A DNA stretch of 64,000 nt from Pseudomonas sp. CFII64 (GCF_000416235.1 NZ_ATLO01000015.1:1-64000), one strand, 5' to 3'; shown: positions 31,677-42,462, numbered from the stretch's first letter. The notes: generated from the sequence alone by a model not told the origin. Program-made: numbers and translations.

Positions 31677-32622
31677 TCAATCGCTCCACGGTCTTGGCCC
31701 ACATGTCATCCACCGGGGCCTGCAGCTTCAACTCGCCACCATCGGGCAGCGGTACGGTCAACATATAGGCATGCAGGAACAGACGCTTGCCGCCCAGATC
31801 ACGAATTTCGCGACTGAAATCTTCGTCGCCGTACTTGGTGTCGCCAGCGATGGCGTGCCCGGCATGCAAGGTATGCACGCGAATCTGGTGCGTGCGACCG
31901 GTCACCGGCTTGGCCTCGACCATGGTGGCGAAGTCACCGAAGCGCCGCAGCACCTTGAAGATCGTCAGCGCTTCCTTGCCTTCGTCATTGACCTCGACCA
32001 TCCGCTCGCCGGAGCGCAGGTTGCTCTTGAGCAATGGCGCATTGACGCGCTTCTGTGCGGTGTCCCAATGCCCGCGAACCAGCGCCATGTAACGCTTGTC
32101 GACGCCATCGCCGCGCAGGGCTTCGTGCAGGTGACGCAGCATGCTGCGTTTCTTGGCGATCATCAGCAGACCGGAAGTGTCACGGTCGAGACGATGCACC
32201 AGCTCCAGCTCCTTGGCGTCCGGGCGCATCTGACGGAAGGCTTCGATCACACCGAAGTTCAGGCCGCTGCCGCCATGCACAGCGATACCGGCCGGCTTGT
32301 TCAGCACGATCAGCGCCTTGTCTTCGAAGACAATGGCCGCCTCAAGGCGCTGCAACAGGCCTTGGGCCACGGGCACGGGCGCGTCACGCTCAGGCACGCG
32401 CACCGGTGGAACGCGAATGATGTCGCCTGCCTGCAACTTGTACTCGGGCTTGATTCGACCCTTGTTCACTCGCACTTCGCCTTTGCGCAAAATGCGGTAG
32501 ATCAAGGTCTTAGGCACGCCTTTGAGGAAAGTGACAAGAAAATTATCGATACGTTGACCGGCATATTCCGGCGCAACCTCTACCAGCTGGACGCTGGGGG
32601 TTGGAGGGGTGATGTTCGTCAT
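31666..32622 (-). CDS. rluC: 23S rRNA pseudouridine synthase RluC
   Basis: A 318-residue enzyme that modifies U955, U2504 and U2580 (E. coli numbering) of 23S rRNA. An N-terminal S4 RNA-binding domain is followed by the catalytic domain with [12 protein letters not shown], which holds the catalytic Asp. ATG 32622 is preferred over ATG 32634; neither has a strong Shine-Dalgarno. It is divergent from rne, a conserved arrangement. Confidence 0.95.
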   Translation of the reverse strand: MTNITPPTPSVQLVEVAPEYAGQRIDNFLVTFLKGVPKTLIYRILRKGEVRVNKGRIKPEYKLQAGDIIRVPPVRVPERDAPVPVAQGLLQRLEAAIVFEDKALIVLNKPAGIAVHGGSGLNFGVIEAFRQMRPDAKELELVHRLDRDTSGLLMIAKKRSMLRHLHEALRGDGVDKRYMALVRGHWDTAQKRVNAPLLKSNLRSGERMVEVNDEGKEALTIFKVLRRFGDFATMVEAKPVTGRTHQIRVHTLHAGHAIAGDTKYGDEDFSREIRDLGGKRLFLHAYMLTVPLPDGGELKLQAPVDDMWAKTVERLSAP

Positions 32623-32651
32623 GCCGCAAATCATAACAATTTTTTATGGAT

Positions 32652-32680
32652 TTGAAGCACTTAATGATTGCTGCTATAGT
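32652..32680 (+). promoter_or_regulatory. sigma-70 promoter of rne
   Basis: TTGAAG at 32652-32657, a 17-base spacer and TATAGT at 32675-32680 form a near-consensus promoter directed toward rne. Transcription should begin near 32687, which gives a leader of about 650 nt. Confidence 0.8.
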
Positions 32681-32686
32681 CGCGAA

Positions 32687-33335
32687 CGCCGCCAAAAGCG
32701 GCCTGGACAGCGGACAAACGGTCTAACCACCGGCCCTGCCCAACGCAATTCACGAGGACGCGAGGCCGTCCTACGGGGCTTTCGGTGACAACGAACAGGC
32801 TGTAGATGTAACAAGCGCAGGTGACATGAGGCCTGAAACATGCCAGATCGCAGAGTTATCACTCGCCTTCAGAGCTAAAAATTCACGGCCAGTTCACAAA
32901 GTGCAGTCATCTTCAGACATTTCGTGCGAATACTTCGGAAATAACGCCTCAAGCCATGATGCGCGGCCCTCCTGAAGAAGGTCGCGGTAAATGCCAACCC
33001 GTTGCGGATTCAGCGCGCGGCAGCACCCGAATTATCAGGGATACGTGTAGGGTGGAGACGCACAACCATCGGACTGTGTAGCACTAGGCTTATTCAAGAC
33101 GCTTCATCTCGTCCGCTACCGATGGTCGATTCCTCCTCCTGACAAAGCTTTTGCTGACAGGGTGGCTTTATGTCACCCCAGCAAGCAGGAAACGTCGTCG
33201 CGACGCCGGCCCCTCTGGCCGGTTCCCCGCTAGACACTGGAGTGTCCAACCACTCTTGACGTGCCCTGACACCGACCGTGAGAAGTCGTGTGTGCCGAAC
33301 GCCGTTTCCGGCAGCCCGGAAACCGACGGTACTAC
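32687..33335 (+). ncRNA. long structured 5' leader of rne
   Basis: About 650 nt without a credible gene between the rne promoter and its start codon. It contains several hairpins, among them a GGGTG/CACCC stem extended by TGCTG/CAGCA at about 33152-33183. A perfect 8-bp GTTTCCGG/CCGGAAAC hairpin at 33304-33323 ends only 12 bases before the start codon. In E. coli the rne leader lets RNase E cut its own message; the same autoregulation is the natural reading here. Confidence 0.65.
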
Positions 33336-36300
33336 ATGAAAAGAATGCTGATTAACGCAACTCAACCCGAAGAGTTGCGTGTTGCACTGGTAGATGGCCA
33401 ACGCCTCTATGACCTGGACATCGAGTCGGGTGCGCGCGAGCAGAAGAAAGCCAACATCTATAAAGGCCGAATCACTCGCATCGAACCAAGCCTGGAGGCT
33501 GCCTTTGTCGATTTCGGCTCTGAGCGCCATGGCTTCCTGCCCCTCAAGGAAATCTCCCGCGAGTACTTCAAAAAGGCTCCTGAAGGCCGCGTCAACATCA
33601 AGGACGTCCTGAGCGAAGGCCAGGAAGTCATCGTTCAGGTCGAGAAAGAAGAACGTGGCAACAAAGGCGCAGCCTTGACCACCTTCATCAGCCTCGCCGG
33701 TCGTTATCTGGTTCTGATGCCTAACAACCCACGTGCCGGCGGTATTTCCCGTCGCATCGAAGGTGAAGAGCGCAACGAACTGCGTGAAGCACTCAACGGC
33801 CTGATCGCTCCGGCCGACATGGGTCTGATCGTGCGCACTGCCGGCCTGGGCCGCAGCAGCGAAGAAATGCAGTGGGACCTCGATTACCTGCTGCAACTCT
33901 GGACCGCCATCAAGGAAGCCTCCCTGGATCGCTCCGCGCCTTTCCTGATCTATCAGGAAAGCAACGTGATCATCCGCGCCATCCGCGACTATCTGCGTCA
34001 GGACATCGGCGAAGTGCTGATCGACAGCGTCGAAGCCCAGGAAGAAGCCCTGACGTTCATCCGTCAGGTGATGCCTCAGTACGCCAGCAAGATCAAGCTT
34101 TACGAAGACAGCGTTCCGCTGTTCAACCGTTTCCAGATCGAAAGCCAGATCGAGACCGCCTTCCAGCGCGTCGTTGAACTGCCTTCCGGCGGTTCCATCG
34201 TTATCGACCCGACCGAAGCCCTGGTGTCCATCGACATCAACTCGGCCCGCGCCACCAAAGGCAGCGATATCGAAGAAACCGCGCTGCAGACCAACCTTGA
34301 AGCTGCTGAAGAAATCGCCCGTCAATTGCGCCTGCGCGATATCGGCGGCCTGATCGTCATCGACTTCATCGACATGACACCGGCCAAGAACCAGCGCGCC
34401 GTGGAAGAAAAAGTCCGCGAAAGCCTGGAAGCCGACCGCGCCCGCGTTCAGGTTGGCCGCATCTCGCGCTTTGGCCTGCTGGAAATGTCCCGTCAGCGCC
34501 TGCGCCCTTCCCTGGGTGAAAGCAGCGGCATCGTCTGCCCGCGTTGCAACGGCACCGGCATCATTCGTGACGTTGAATCGCTGTCGCTGGCAATTCTGCG
34601 CCTGATTGAAGAAGAAGCCCTGAAGGACCGCACCGCCGAAGTCCGCGCCCAGGTGCCGATCCCGGTTGCTGCGTTCCTGCTCAACGAAAAACGCAACTCG
34701 ATCACCAAGATCGAACTGCGCACCCGCGCCCGCATCATCATCCTGCCGAACGATCATCTCGAAACGCCACACTTCGAAGTGCAGCGTCTGCGTGATGACA
34801 GCCCGGAAGCGCACACCAATCAGTCCAGCTACGAAATCGCTGCTGCGGCTGCCGAAGTGGAAGAAGTCGCGCCGCCAGCCGCTGCGACCCGCACCCTGGT
34901 TCGCCAGGAAGCCGCAGTCAAGACCGCGCCGCCACGTGCCAACGCACCGGTTCCGGTTGAAGCTGCTGCTCCCGCGCCTGCTCCGGTGGTTCATGAACCA
35001 AGCCTGTTCAAAGGCCTGGTGAAATCCCTGGTGAGCCTGTTCGCCGCCAAGGAAGAGCCTGCGGCACCGGTCGTCGTTGAGAAACCTGCGGCTGCCGAGC
35101 GTCCAGCTCGCAACGAGGAACGCCGTAACGGTCGTCAACAGAGCCGTGGCCGCACCAATCGCCGCGACGAAGAGCGCAAGCCCCGCGAAGAACGCGCCCC
35201 GCGTGAAGAGCGCGCAGAACGCGCTCCTCGCGAAGAGCGTGCGCCACGTGAAGAGCGTGCACCCCGCGAGCCGCGTGAAGTTCGTGACGAGACCACCACT
35301 GCCGCAGCCCCACGCGAAGAGCGTCCGGCCCGCGCGCCACGTGAAGAACGCGCACCGCGTGCTCCCCGTGAAGACCGCAAGTCCCGCGAAGACCGTCCGG
35401 TCCGCGAACTGCGTGAGCCACTGGATGCTGCCCCGGCAGTCAACCTGGCCCGCGAAGAGCGTCCTGAACGCGCTCCACGTGAAGAACGCCAGCCGCGCCA
35501 GCCTCGTGAAGAACGCCAACCACGTGCCGAACAGGCCGTAGCGGCGGTCAGCGAAGACGAAGTGTTGCTCAACGAAGAGCTGATCGCCGACGATAATCAG
35601 GACGGCGCCGAAGGCGATCGCCCTCGTCGTCGCTCACGTGGTCAGCGTCGTCGCAGCAACCGTCGCGAGCGTCAACGTGATGCCAACGGCAATGTGATCG
35701 AAGGTTCCGAAGGTGCTGAAGGTGCCGAAGAAGACGCCGAGCAAGCCAGCAGCACTGATGTCGCCGCAGGACTGGCAGTTACAGCCGCTGTCGCCAGCAC
35801 TGTGATCAGCGCTCCGGCCGAAGCTCAGGCCAATCGTCAGGCAGAACGAGCGACGGCAGCCGTCGAAGCGTCGGATTCGTCCTTCGCCCAATCGACCGAG
35901 GTGCAAACCCCATCGATCCAGACGCCAGCGTTCGAAGCACCGGAAGCCGAAGCCGAGAAAAGCGAAGTTGCCGAAACCGCAGCTTTTGCACTCGAAGCAC
36001 CGGCCATCGAAGCTCCAATCGCCGAACAAGCGCCTAAAGCCGAGCCAGCGCCGGATGTAGAAGCACAGCCTGCGTTCGAAGCTCCAGTCGAAGCGCCAGC
36101 AATGGCCGCCCAGAGCGAGCTGTTCGACGCACCGCACGCCGAGCGCGTCGTACCGTTCAAGCCAACGCCAGAGCCAACCGCTCAGGCGCCACTGGCAGAA
36201 GAAGCAGCTCCATCCCGTGACGAGGCCTCGGTTACAGAACCGGCGGTCACTGAGTCGGCTGAACTGCCAACGCCTGCACCTGTGGTTGCCGAAGCGCCTG

Positions 36301-36665
36301 CGTCTTACGCAGCGCCGGAAATCGTTGCCACGCCACCTGCCGCAGAAGCTGCAGTGGCTGTCACCGAAGTCGAGGCCGAAGCTGAACCCCAGGCCCCGGC
36401 CGCTCCGGTAAGCAGCACTGGCCGTGCGCCAAACGACCCACGTGAAGTGCGTCGTCGCAAGCGTGAAGCTGAACGTCTGCAGAAAGAAGCTGAAGAAGCT
36501 GCCGCCAACGCTCCAGTCGTGACTGAAGCAGCCCCGGTTGTATCCGAAGCCGAGCCGACTCAACCTTCACCGGTTGTCGACGACAACCTGCAACCGGTTG
36601 AAGAAGTCGTGCAGCAACACCCGAAAACGCTGGAAGAAAACAACGAGCCTAAACCACTCGTCTAA
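33336..36665 (+). CDS. rne: ribonuclease E
   Basis: A 1109-residue endonuclease that drives mRNA decay and rRNA/tRNA processing and scaffolds the degradosome. The catalytic half (about 1-520) has an S1 domain near 35-120, metal-binding Asp300 and Asp343, and the Zn-link CPRC at 401-404. From about 540 on it is disordered: an Arg/Glu/Pro-repeat block (about 610-735, REERAP units), then a long Ala/Glu/Pro/Val stretch. I start at ATG 33336, 16 codons into the longest frame, because the family begins MKRMLINAT. There is no clear Shine-Dalgarno; a hairpin sits just upstream. Confidence 0.97.
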   Translation: MKRMLINATQPEELRVALVDGQRLYDLDIESGAREQKKANIYKGRITRIEPSLEAAFVDFGSERHGFLPLKEISREYFKKAPEGRVNIKDVLSEGQEVIVQVEKEERGNKGAALTTFISLAGRYLVLMPNNPRAGGISRRIEGEERNELREALNGLIAPADMGLIVRTAGLGRSSEEMQWDLDYLLQLWTAIKEASLDRSAPFLIYQESNVIIRAIRDYLRQDIGEVLIDSVEAQEEALTFIRQVMPQYASKIKLYEDSVPLFNRFQIESQIETAFQRVVELPSGGSIVIDPTEALVSIDINSARATKGSDIEETALQTNLEAAEEIARQLRLRDIGGLIVIDFIDMTPAKNQRAVEEKVRESLEADRARVQVGRISRFGLLEMSRQRLRPSLGESSGIVCPRCNGTGIIRDVESLSLAILRLIEEEALKDRTAEVRAQVPIPVAAFLLNEKRNSITKIELRTRARIIILPNDHLETPHFEVQRLRDDSPEAHTNQSSYEIAAAAAEVEEVAPPAAATRTLVRQEAAVKTAPPRANAPVPVEAAAPAPAPVVHEPSLFKGLVKSLVSLFAAKEEPAAPVVVEKPAAAERPARNEERRNGRQQSRGRTNRRDEERKPREERAPREERAERAPREERAPREERAPREPREVRDETTTAAAPREERPARAPREERAPRAPREDRKSREDRPVRELREPLDAAPAVNLAREERPERAPREERQPRQPREERQPRAEQAVAAVSEDEVLLNEELIADDNQDGAEGDRPRRRSRGQRRRSNRRERQRDANGNVIEGSEGAEGAEEDAEQASSTDVAAGLAVTAAVASTVISAPAEAQANRQAERATAAVEASDSSFAQSTEVQTPSIQTPAFEAPEAEAEKSEVAETAAFALEAPAIEAPIAEQAPKAEPAPDVEAQPAFEAPVEAPAMAAQSELFDAPHAERVVPFKPTPEPTAQAPLAEEAAPSRDEASVTEPAVTESAELPTPAPVVAEAPASYAAPEIVATPPAAEAAVAVTEVEAEAEPQAPAAPVSSTGRAPNDPREVRRRKREAERLQKEAEEAAANAPVVTEAAPVVSEAEPTQPSPVVDDNLQPVEEVVQQHPKTLEENNEPKPLV

Positions 36666-36690
36666 GCGCTTCGCTTAACCAGCGTTGAAT

Positions 36691-36727
36691 AAAAAGCCCC
36701 ACCTGTGAAAGCAGGCGGGGCTTTTTT
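36691..36727. terminator. terminator between rne and the mocA-like gene
   Basis: AAAAAGCCCCACCTG/CAGGCGGGGCTTTTTT: a strong GC stem flanked by A and T runs on both sides, so it can serve both convergent transcripts. Confidence 0.92.
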
Positions 36728-36748
36728 ATGGCCTTTTTTTGCAACCAT

Positions 36749-37342
36749 TTATGGCTTGAAAATCAGGGCCTGCGGCACGTCCACGTCCCACAGCACGCCA
36801 GGATCATCCACTTCAACAAGCTGGACTCGCGAGGTTTTGAACAGCCGCTTGGCGCCTTGATCGCCAGCCAGAGTCATCAGTGCAGGGCTTAGTGTTCGCC
36901 CAAAGCCAACCGGATGACCGCGCTCACCTTGATGAACGGGCACGCTGATGCAGTCGTCCTGCAGGGCATCAATCACTTTGCTTAACGTGTCCGGCAGGAT
37001 AAACGGCATATCACCCAGAACCACCAACCAGCCACGACAGTCAGGCGCAGTCGCGACTGCGGCAGCAATGCTGTCGCCCATACCGGGTGAATCCAGCAAC
37101 ACCACCTCACTGCCGTATTGCACGCCAAGCCGGGAGATTTCCGGGCAATCCGGGCGAGTTATCAACAGGCATTTATCCACCACACCATTCAGCCCGATCA
37201 GGACCTGTTCCAGCACCGGGCGCACAACTCCGTCCAGCCCCAGGCACGGCGCCAACAGCTTGTGCTGGTTAGCACCGGCCGCCGCCCGATAACGACTACC
37301 CTGCCCTGCGGCCAACACAATGGCGCAGACATGGTTGCTCAA
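36749..37342 (-). CDS. MocA/MobA-like nucleotidyltransferase
   Basis: A 197-residue NTP-transferase resembling molybdenum cofactor cytidylyltransferase. The nucleotide-binding VLAAGQGSRY is at residues 9-18, the metal-binding Asp lies in VLGDMPF, and GHPVGF follows. It starts with TTG in a 4-base TTGA overlap with the xdhC stop, so the two are translationally coupled. With XdhC it would prepare molybdenum cofactor for a xanthine-dehydrogenase-type enzyme, but no such enzyme is in the window. Confidence 0.85.
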   Translation of the reverse strand: MSNHVCAIVLAAGQGSRYRAAAGANQHKLLAPCLGLDGVVRPVLEQVLIGLNGVVDKCLLITRPDCPEISRLGVQYGSEVVLLDSPGMGDSIAAAVATAPDCRGWLVVLGDMPFILPDTLSKVIDALQDDCISVPVHQGERGHPVGFGRTLSPALMTLAGDQGAKRLFKTSRVQLVEVDDPGVLWDVDVPQALIFKP

Positions 37343-38328
37343 TGGGCGGTCTCGGCCAGAAGCGGTTTTTTCTGTTGCAGGGCTATGCCGTTCTTGATGG
37401 AGACGATTTCAGCCATCAACGACAGCGCGATCTCAGCCGGGGTATGGCTACCGATATGCAAGCCGATCGGGCCGTGCAAGCGGGCGATGGCCGTTTCGCT
37501 CAAACCCAGCAGCGCGAGGTTTTCCCGACGCTTCTGACTGTTCACCCGCGAGCCCAGCGCCCCGACGTAAAACGCCGGCGAGTTCAACGCTGTGAGCAAC
37601 GCCATGTCATCCAGGCGTGGATCATGGGTCAACGCGACCACGGCGGTGCGTTCATCGGTCTCGATGGCCAGCACCGCGTCGTCAGGCATGCCCGGCACAA
37701 AACGGGCCGAATGATCTTCCCAGCCGAAGGAGAACTCAGTGCGCGGGTCGCAGATCAGGACGTCGAAATCCAGCAAACGGGCCATTTCCGCCACATAGCG
37801 GGACAGTTGCCCGGCGCCGATCAACAGCAAACGCCAGCGCGGGCCGTAAATGGTGCGCAAGGTCTCGCCATCAAAGCTCACCACATCGTCGCGTTGCGCA
37901 CTGTGCAGGCTGACTTCGCCGGTGTGCAGATTCAGCTCACGGGCGACGATTTGATGGTCTTCGCAGCGCTGCAAGAGTTCTGCGACCCATTGTTCATTGC
38001 CGACCCATTCTTGCGTCAGGCGCAGAGTGCCACCGCAAGGCAGGCCAAAACGGGCCGCTTCGTCCAGGGTGACACCATAAGTGATCAGTTCGATGCCCTG
38101 CCCGTCACGCTGCAAGCGGCCGTCCTGCAAGCGAGCAATCAGGTCATCCTCAATACAACCGCCAGAAACCGAGCCGATGACCACACCGTCTTCGCGCAAT
38201 GCGAGCATCGCGCCGGGTGGTCTGGGCGCGCTGCCCCAGGTCTGAACCACGCTATACAACACCACGCGCTGCCCTGCTCGACGCCATTCCAGCACGCTGC
38301 GCAGGACATTCAAGTCGACGCTATCCAT
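37339..38328 (-). CDS. XdhC/CoxI family protein
   Basis: About 329 residues. The N-terminal XdhC/CoxI domain has the GSVSGGCIEDD motif, and a C-terminal Rossmann-like XdhC domain has GSRVNSQKR. Such proteins insert or sulfurate molybdenum cofactor for molybdenum hydroxylases. I start at ATG 38328, which has AGGA 8 bases upstream; the frame opens at 38352. It lies 56 bases after murB on the same strand and ends overlapping the mocA-like gene. Confidence 0.88.
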   Translation of the reverse strand: MDSVDLNVLRSVLEWRRAGQRVVLYSVVQTWGSAPRPPGAMLALREDGVVIGSVSGGCIEDDLIARLQDGRLQRDGQGIELITYGVTLDEAARFGLPCGGTLRLTQEWVGNEQWVAELLQRCEDHQIVARELNLHTGEVSLHSAQRDDVVSFDGETLRTIYGPRWRLLLIGAGQLSRYVAEMARLLDFDVLICDPRTEFSFGWEDHSARFVPGMPDDAVLAIETDERTAVVALTHDPRLDDMALLTALNSPAFYVGALGSRVNSQKRRENLALLGLSETAIARLHGPIGLHIGSHTPAEIALSLMAEIVSIKNGIALQQKKPLLAETAH

Positions 38329-38384
38329 CGGGTTGATCCTCATTGAAGGCATTCAGCCCAGAGGCATGAATCTGTAGAAGGGAG

Positions 38385-39404
38385 TCAGTAAAGATTAGGT
38401 TCCATTTCCAGCGTCACATCGAAGCGCTCGACGATGTCGGCCTGGATACGCCGCGCCAGAGCCAACAGTTGTGCGCCGGTTGCCCGACCATAATTGACCA
38501 GCACCAGCGACTGCAAGCGATGCACACCGGCATCACCTTCTCGGTAGCCTTTCCACCCGGCTTGCTCGATCAGCCAGCCAGCGGCAAGTTTCACTTGCCC
38601 GTCAGCCTGTGGATAACTCACAAGTCCTGGATAACTGACTTTGAGGCGCGCCGCCAGTTCAGCGCCAATCAGCGGATTCTTGAAGAAGCTGCCTGCGTTT
38701 CCCAGTTCGGCGGGATCAGGAAGCTTTTCACTGCGGATCGCGCAGATTGCCTGACTGACATCACGCGGGGTGGGCTGCTCGATACCGAGCGCGTCCAGAC
38801 GCTGCCGCACCGGGCCGTAATCCAGATGCAGGCGCGCGACACGGCTGAGAACGAAACGTACGCGCAAGATCAACCAGCGTCCGGTTTCATGCTTGAACAG
38901 GCTGTCGCGATACCCGAAGGCGCATTCTTCCAGGGAGAATTCGCGCAGCTCGCCGGTCTGGCGATCAAGCGCGGTCAGGCCATGAAAGACGTCTTTGATC
39001 TCGACACCGTAAGCGCCGATGTTCTGCATCGGTGCAGCGCCGACCGTACCGGGAATCAGGCTCAGGTTTTCCAGGCCGCACAGGCCAAGTTCCAGGCAAG
39101 ACCGCACAAACGGGTGCCACGGCTCGCCCGCTTCGGCCTCGACGACGGCCTCCAGGCAGTCTTCGCGAACAATGCGAATCCCACGGCTGGCCATGCGCAA
39201 GACCAACGCCTTGACGTCGCCGGTCAGCAACAGGTTGCTGCCGCCGCCGATAACCATCAACGGCAGCGAGTGCTCAGCGCAATAGGCCAGCGCCGCGCGC
39301 ACATCGTCATCGTTATGGGCTTGGGCAAACAATTGCGCCCGCACATCGACGCCGAAAGTGTTGAACGGCTTGAGAGAAATGTCGGATTGCAGCTGCAACG
39401 TCAA
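38385..39404 (-). CDS. murB: UDP-N-acetylenolpyruvoylglucosamine reductase
   Basis: A 339-residue FAD enzyme that makes UDP-MurNAc for peptidoglycan. The FAD-binding GGGSNLLL, the [16 protein letters not shown] segment and the catalytic serine in NAGSFFKNP are present; this is a type I MurB. The start is TTG in a 4-base TTGA overlap with kdsB. In P. aeruginosa a low-molecular-weight phosphatase gene lies between kdsB and murB; here it is absent. Confidence 0.95.
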   Translation of the reverse strand: MTLQLQSDISLKPFNTFGVDVRAQLFAQAHNDDDVRAALAYCAEHSLPLMVIGGGSNLLLTGDVKALVLRMASRGIRIVREDCLEAVVEAEAGEPWHPFVRSCLELGLCGLENLSLIPGTVGAAPMQNIGAYGVEIKDVFHGLTALDRQTGELREFSLEECAFGYRDSLFKHETGRWLILRVRFVLSRVARLHLDYGPVRQRLDALGIEQPTPRDVSQAICAIRSEKLPDPAELGNAGSFFKNPLIGAELAARLKVSYPGLVSYPQADGQVKLAAGWLIEQAGWKGYREGDAGVHRLQSLVLVNYGRATGAQLLALARRIQADIVERFDVTLEMEPNLY

Positions 39405-40165
39405 CCCTCCAGCAGGCGGCGGACACGTTCGAGGTCTTCAGCGGTGTCCACGCCGGCAGGCGGCGCTTCAACAGCGTCAGCCACGTGGATGCGCACGCCA
39501 TGCCAAAGCGCCCGCAACTGCTCCAGGTTTTCGGTATCTTCGAGCCAGCACGGGCCCCAACTGACGAAATCCTGCAGAAACCCTGCACGGTAGGCGTAAA
39601 TGCCGATGTGACGACGGAACGGAACACCCGCCGGCAGCTGATCGCGATCCCTGGCCAGTGCATCCCGCGCCCAAGGCAAAGGCGCACGACTGAAGGTCAG
39701 CGCCAGGCCGTTGATATCGGCAACCACCTTGACCACATTTGGATTGAACAGCGCCGCAACGTCGTCGATGGGCTCGGCCAGGGTCGACATGAGTGCTTCC
39801 GGATGCGCGGCCAGGTTGTCCGCGACCTGATCGATCACCGCAGGCGGGATCATCGGCTCGTCACCCTGAACGTTGACCACGATGGCGTCGGCTGCAAGCC
39901 CGAGCTGGGTGGCAACCTCGGCGAGACGGTCAGTGCCGGAGTTGTGGTCATCACGGGTCAGCAGCACCTCCGCGCCAAAGGCGCGACAGGCTTCAACGAT
40001 ACGCGGATCGTCGGTGGCAACTACCACCCGGGCGGCGCTGCTTTTGCGCGCTTGCTCCCAGACATGCTGGATCATCGGCTTGCCGGCGATCTCTTTCAGG
40101 GGCTTGCCGGGAAACCGGCTGGAGCCATAGCGGGCCGGGATGACAACCGTGAAAACCGCGGTCAT
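39401..40165 (-). CDS. kdsB: CMP-KDO synthetase
   Basis: A 254-residue 3-deoxy-manno-octulosonate cytidylyltransferase that activates KDO for LPS inner core synthesis. The N-terminal [15 protein letters not shown] and the central NVQGDEP motif are diagnostic. It overlaps both neighbours by 4 bases (ATGA with the Trm112-like gene, TTGA with murB). Confidence 0.96.
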   Translation of the reverse strand: MTAVFTVVIPARYGSSRFPGKPLKEIAGKPMIQHVWEQARKSSAARVVVATDDPRIVEACRAFGAEVLLTRDDHNSGTDRLAEVATQLGLAADAIVVNVQGDEPMIPPAVIDQVADNLAAHPEALMSTLAEPIDDVAALFNPNVVKVVADINGLALTFSRAPLPWARDALARDRDQLPAGVPFRRHIGIYAYRAGFLQDFVSWGPCWLEDTENLEQLRALWHGVRIHVADAVEAPPAGVDTAEDLERVRRLLEG

Positions 40166-40347
40166 TTATCCAGACGCTCGTCGGTCGTCAGGGTGCGTGC
40201 TTCGCTTTCCAGCATCACCGGAATGCCGTCGCGGATCGGATAGGCCAGGCCTGCGCCCTTGCTGATCAGTTCGGTTTTATCGGCGCTGAGCTTGAGCGGA
40301 CCTTTGCAGATCGGGCAAGCGAGGATGTCGAGCAATTTGGTGTCCAT
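40162..40347 (-). CDS. Trm112 family small protein
   Basis: A 61-residue protein beginning [16 protein letters not shown], with one CPxC knuckle. Eukaryotic and archaeal Trm112 activates methyltransferases; the role of the bacterial version between lpxK and kdsB is not settled. The longer frame upstream overlaps lpxK; the ATG at 40347 has AGGA and gives the family length. It overlaps kdsB by 4 bases. Confidence 0.93.
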   Translation of the reverse strand: MDTKLLDILACPICKGPLKLSADKTELISKGAGLAYPIRDGIPVMLESEARTLTTDERLDK

Positions 40348-40364
40348 AAGAAATCCTGAGCGAA

Positions 40365-41360
40365 TCATGGCAAAAGACGTGATAACTGCGAGTCGAACCA
40401 AGTGACGAAAGCGGCCGAAGGCACTGCATCCACGGCCAGATACCACCAGTCATCCGCCGCGAAGGGCCGGCATTTCACGGCGTCCTTTTCGGTCATGACA
40501 ACGGGCAGCGAAGGCGTGAACGTCAGCGCCTGCACGCTGTAGGCGGCGTGGTCGGCGAACGCGTGAGCGACAGGCCGCCAGTGTAGCCCTTCGAGGGTGC
40601 TGAAGAAACGTTGCGGATTACCGATCCCCGCCACAGCGTGAACGGCTTGCCCTGGCGGGAAAAAATCCACCGGCTGACGCTCGCCGCTGCGCAGATTGAC
40701 CAGCGCGGCGGGCTTGAGCCCGAAGGCGTAACCGCCGTCACGATCAGCGCTGGCACCGTTGTAGAGCACCGCATCGACACTGTTCAGGCGCTCGACGGGT
40801 TCACGCAGCGGACCGGCAGGCAAACAGCGGCGATTGCCCAGGCCGCGGGCAGCGTCGATCAGCACCAGTTCCAGATCCCGGGCCAGGCGGTAATGCTGCA
40901 AGCCATCATCAGACAGAATCAGGTCGAGCGGCTCGCTGTCCAGCAAGGCCCGCACGGCACGGCTGCGATCAGGATCGATCATCAACGGCACGCCGGTGCG
41001 CTGCACAATCAAAAGAGGTTCATCGCCCGCCTGAGCGGCGCTTTGTTCGGCCGCCACGCGCCAGGGCAGGCTCGGCGGCGTAGCGCCGTAACCTCGGCTG
41101 ACCACGCCAACGCGCAGGCCGCGGCTGCGGCAGTGCTCGATCATCCACAGGATCAGCGGCGTCTTGCCGGTGCCGCCGACCGTAATGTTGCCCACGACGA
41201 TGACCGGAATCGGTGCCTTGTAGATTTCACCCTGCCCGGCCAGGAAGCGCGCGCGCTTGCCTTCAACGACACGGCGATACAGGCATTCCAGCGGGCGTAA
41301 CAGCGCCAGAGCCGGATGCCCGGCATACCAGGCGGCAAGCAAGCGGTCGGAGAGTGCCAT
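40365..41360 (-). CDS. lpxK: tetraacyldisaccharide 4'-kinase
   Basis: A 331-residue membrane-associated kinase that phosphorylates the lipid A precursor at 4'. A hydrophobic N-terminus is followed by the P-loop VGGTGKTP at residues 61-68. The ATG overlaps the exbD stop by 4 bases. Confidence 0.95.
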   Translation of the reverse strand: MALSDRLLAAWYAGHPALALLRPLECLYRRVVEGKRARFLAGQGEIYKAPIPVIVVGNITVGGTGKTPLILWMIEHCRSRGLRVGVVSRGYGATPPSLPWRVAAEQSAAQAGDEPLLIVQRTGVPLMIDPDRSRAVRALLDSEPLDLILSDDGLQHYRLARDLELVLIDAARGLGNRRCLPAGPLREPVERLNSVDAVLYNGASADRDGGYAFGLKPAALVNLRSGERQPVDFFPPGQAVHAVAGIGNPQRFFSTLEGLHWRPVAHAFADHAAYSVQALTFTPSLPVVMTEKDAVKCRPFAADDWWYLAVDAVPSAAFVTWFDSQLSRLLP

Positions 41361-41791
41361 CAGTTAGCCGATGTGGCCTCGACGGTGGTCATGCGCAAGT
41401 GACTGAAACCCAGTTTGCCAGCAGCGTCCATGGCGGTGATCACCGATTGATGAGGGGTTTTGCCATCGGCGCTGATCGTCAGCGGCAAACTGGTATCGCC
41501 GGCCGACTCACGCTGCAAGGCGTCAATCAGCGTGGCCAGATCGTTTTTCGGCAGCAACTGGTTATTCAGGGAGAAAACCCCGTCGGCATTGATGGCGATG
41601 TCCAGATGCTTGCGATCGGCGTCGGTGTCCGGTGTGCCGGTGACTGCCTGCGGCAGATCAACCCGCAGCTGGGTTTCGCGCGTGAAGGTCGTGGTCACGA
41701 TAAAAAACAGCAGCAGGATGAACACCACATCGATCAACGACACGAGGTTGATGTCGATGTTCTCCCTGACCTTGCGCCGACGAAATTTCAC
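41360..41791 (-). CDS. exbD: ExbD/TolR family protein
   Basis: A 143-residue inner-membrane protein with one membrane segment (about 15-35) carrying the conserved Asp of the proton path ([13 protein letters not shown]), then a periplasmic domain. It forms a motor with the ExbB protein encoded just upstream. GTG start in a 4-base overlap. It is the ExbD2 of the lpxK cluster, not a TonB-linked copy; its partner process is unclear, but the neighbours suggest outer-membrane biogenesis. Confidence 0.92.
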   Translation of the reverse strand: MKFRRRKVRENIDINLVSLIDVVFILLLFFIVTTTFTRETQLRVDLPQAVTGTPDTDADRKHLDIAINADGVFSLNNQLLPKNDLATLIDALQRESAGDTSLPLTISADGKTPHQSVITAMDAAGKLGFSHLRMTTVEATSAN

Positions 41792-42462
41792 TTCTTGCGG
41801 CCCTCACCCCGGGCCTGAGCCTTGAGCTGGATACCCGGATCATTGACATCGACGTCACGGTCGCCCTGCACCACTTCCACCAGCTTGATGGCTTCCTGTT
41901 CCATCCCGACCACCAGTTCATCGACCCGGCTTTGCAGGAAACGATGAAAGAAAATCGCCGGAATAGCCACGATCAGCCCGGATGCGGTACAGATCAGCGC
42001 CTTGGAGATACCGCCCGCCAGCACTGCCGCATTGGCCGTGTTGCCGGTGGCATTGAACGAGCCGAAGATATCGATCATGCCCAGCACGGTACCCAGCAAA
42101 CCCAGCAACGGCGCCATGGCGGCAATCGAACCCAGGGCGCTCAAGTAACGCTCCAGATCATGAATGACCCGTGCGGCAGCCTCTTCGATGCATTCCTTCA
42201 TGATCTCGCGACCATGTCTGGAGTTGGCCAGGCCTGCGGCGAGGATTTCACCCAGCGGCGAATCGGCGCGCAGCTCCTTGAGCTTTTCGCTGTCGAGTTT
42301 CTTGTCCTGGATCCAGCGCCAGACCTGCCCCAGCAAATGCGGCGGCGTGATGCGGCTGGCACGCAAGGTCCAGAGACGCTCGATGATGATGCCGACCGCG
42401 GCGATGGAACTCAGAATGATCGGCAGCATCATCCAGCCACCTGATTTGACCAGTTCCCACAC
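41788..42462 (-). CDS. exbB: ExbB/TolQ/MotA family proton channel protein
   Basis: About 224 residues with three membrane segments (near 10-30, 115-140 and 165-185) and a cytoplasmic loop, the TolQ/ExbB plan. The longest frame starts inside comEC. I choose GTG 42462, with GGGGGT 8 bases upstream, which gives the WELVKSGGW start known from other pseudomonads; ATG 42501 is possible. The gene is followed by exbD with a 4-base overlap. Confidence 0.92.
   Translation of the reverse strand: MWELVKSGGWMMLPIILSSIAAVGIIIERLWTLRASRITPPHLLGQVWRWIQDKKLDSEKLKELRADSPLGEILAAGLANSRHGREIMKECIEEAAARVIHDLERYLSALGSIAAMAPLLGLLGTVLGMIDIFGSFNATGNTANAAVLAGGISKALICTASGLIVAIPAIFFHRFLQSRVDELVVGMEQEAIKLVEVVQGDRDVDVNDPGIQLKAQARGEGRKK

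Noticed and set aside
33168..35519. 783-codon open frame on the minus strand across rne
   Set aside because: It lies wholly over the rne leader and coding region, is full of Phe/Arg/Gly repeats and follows the codon bias of rne. It is a shadow frame.
35165..35535. Short tandem repeats that could look like an array
   Set aside because: They are in-frame codon repeats for Arg/Glu-rich units of RNase E, with no spacers, so not a CRISPR array.
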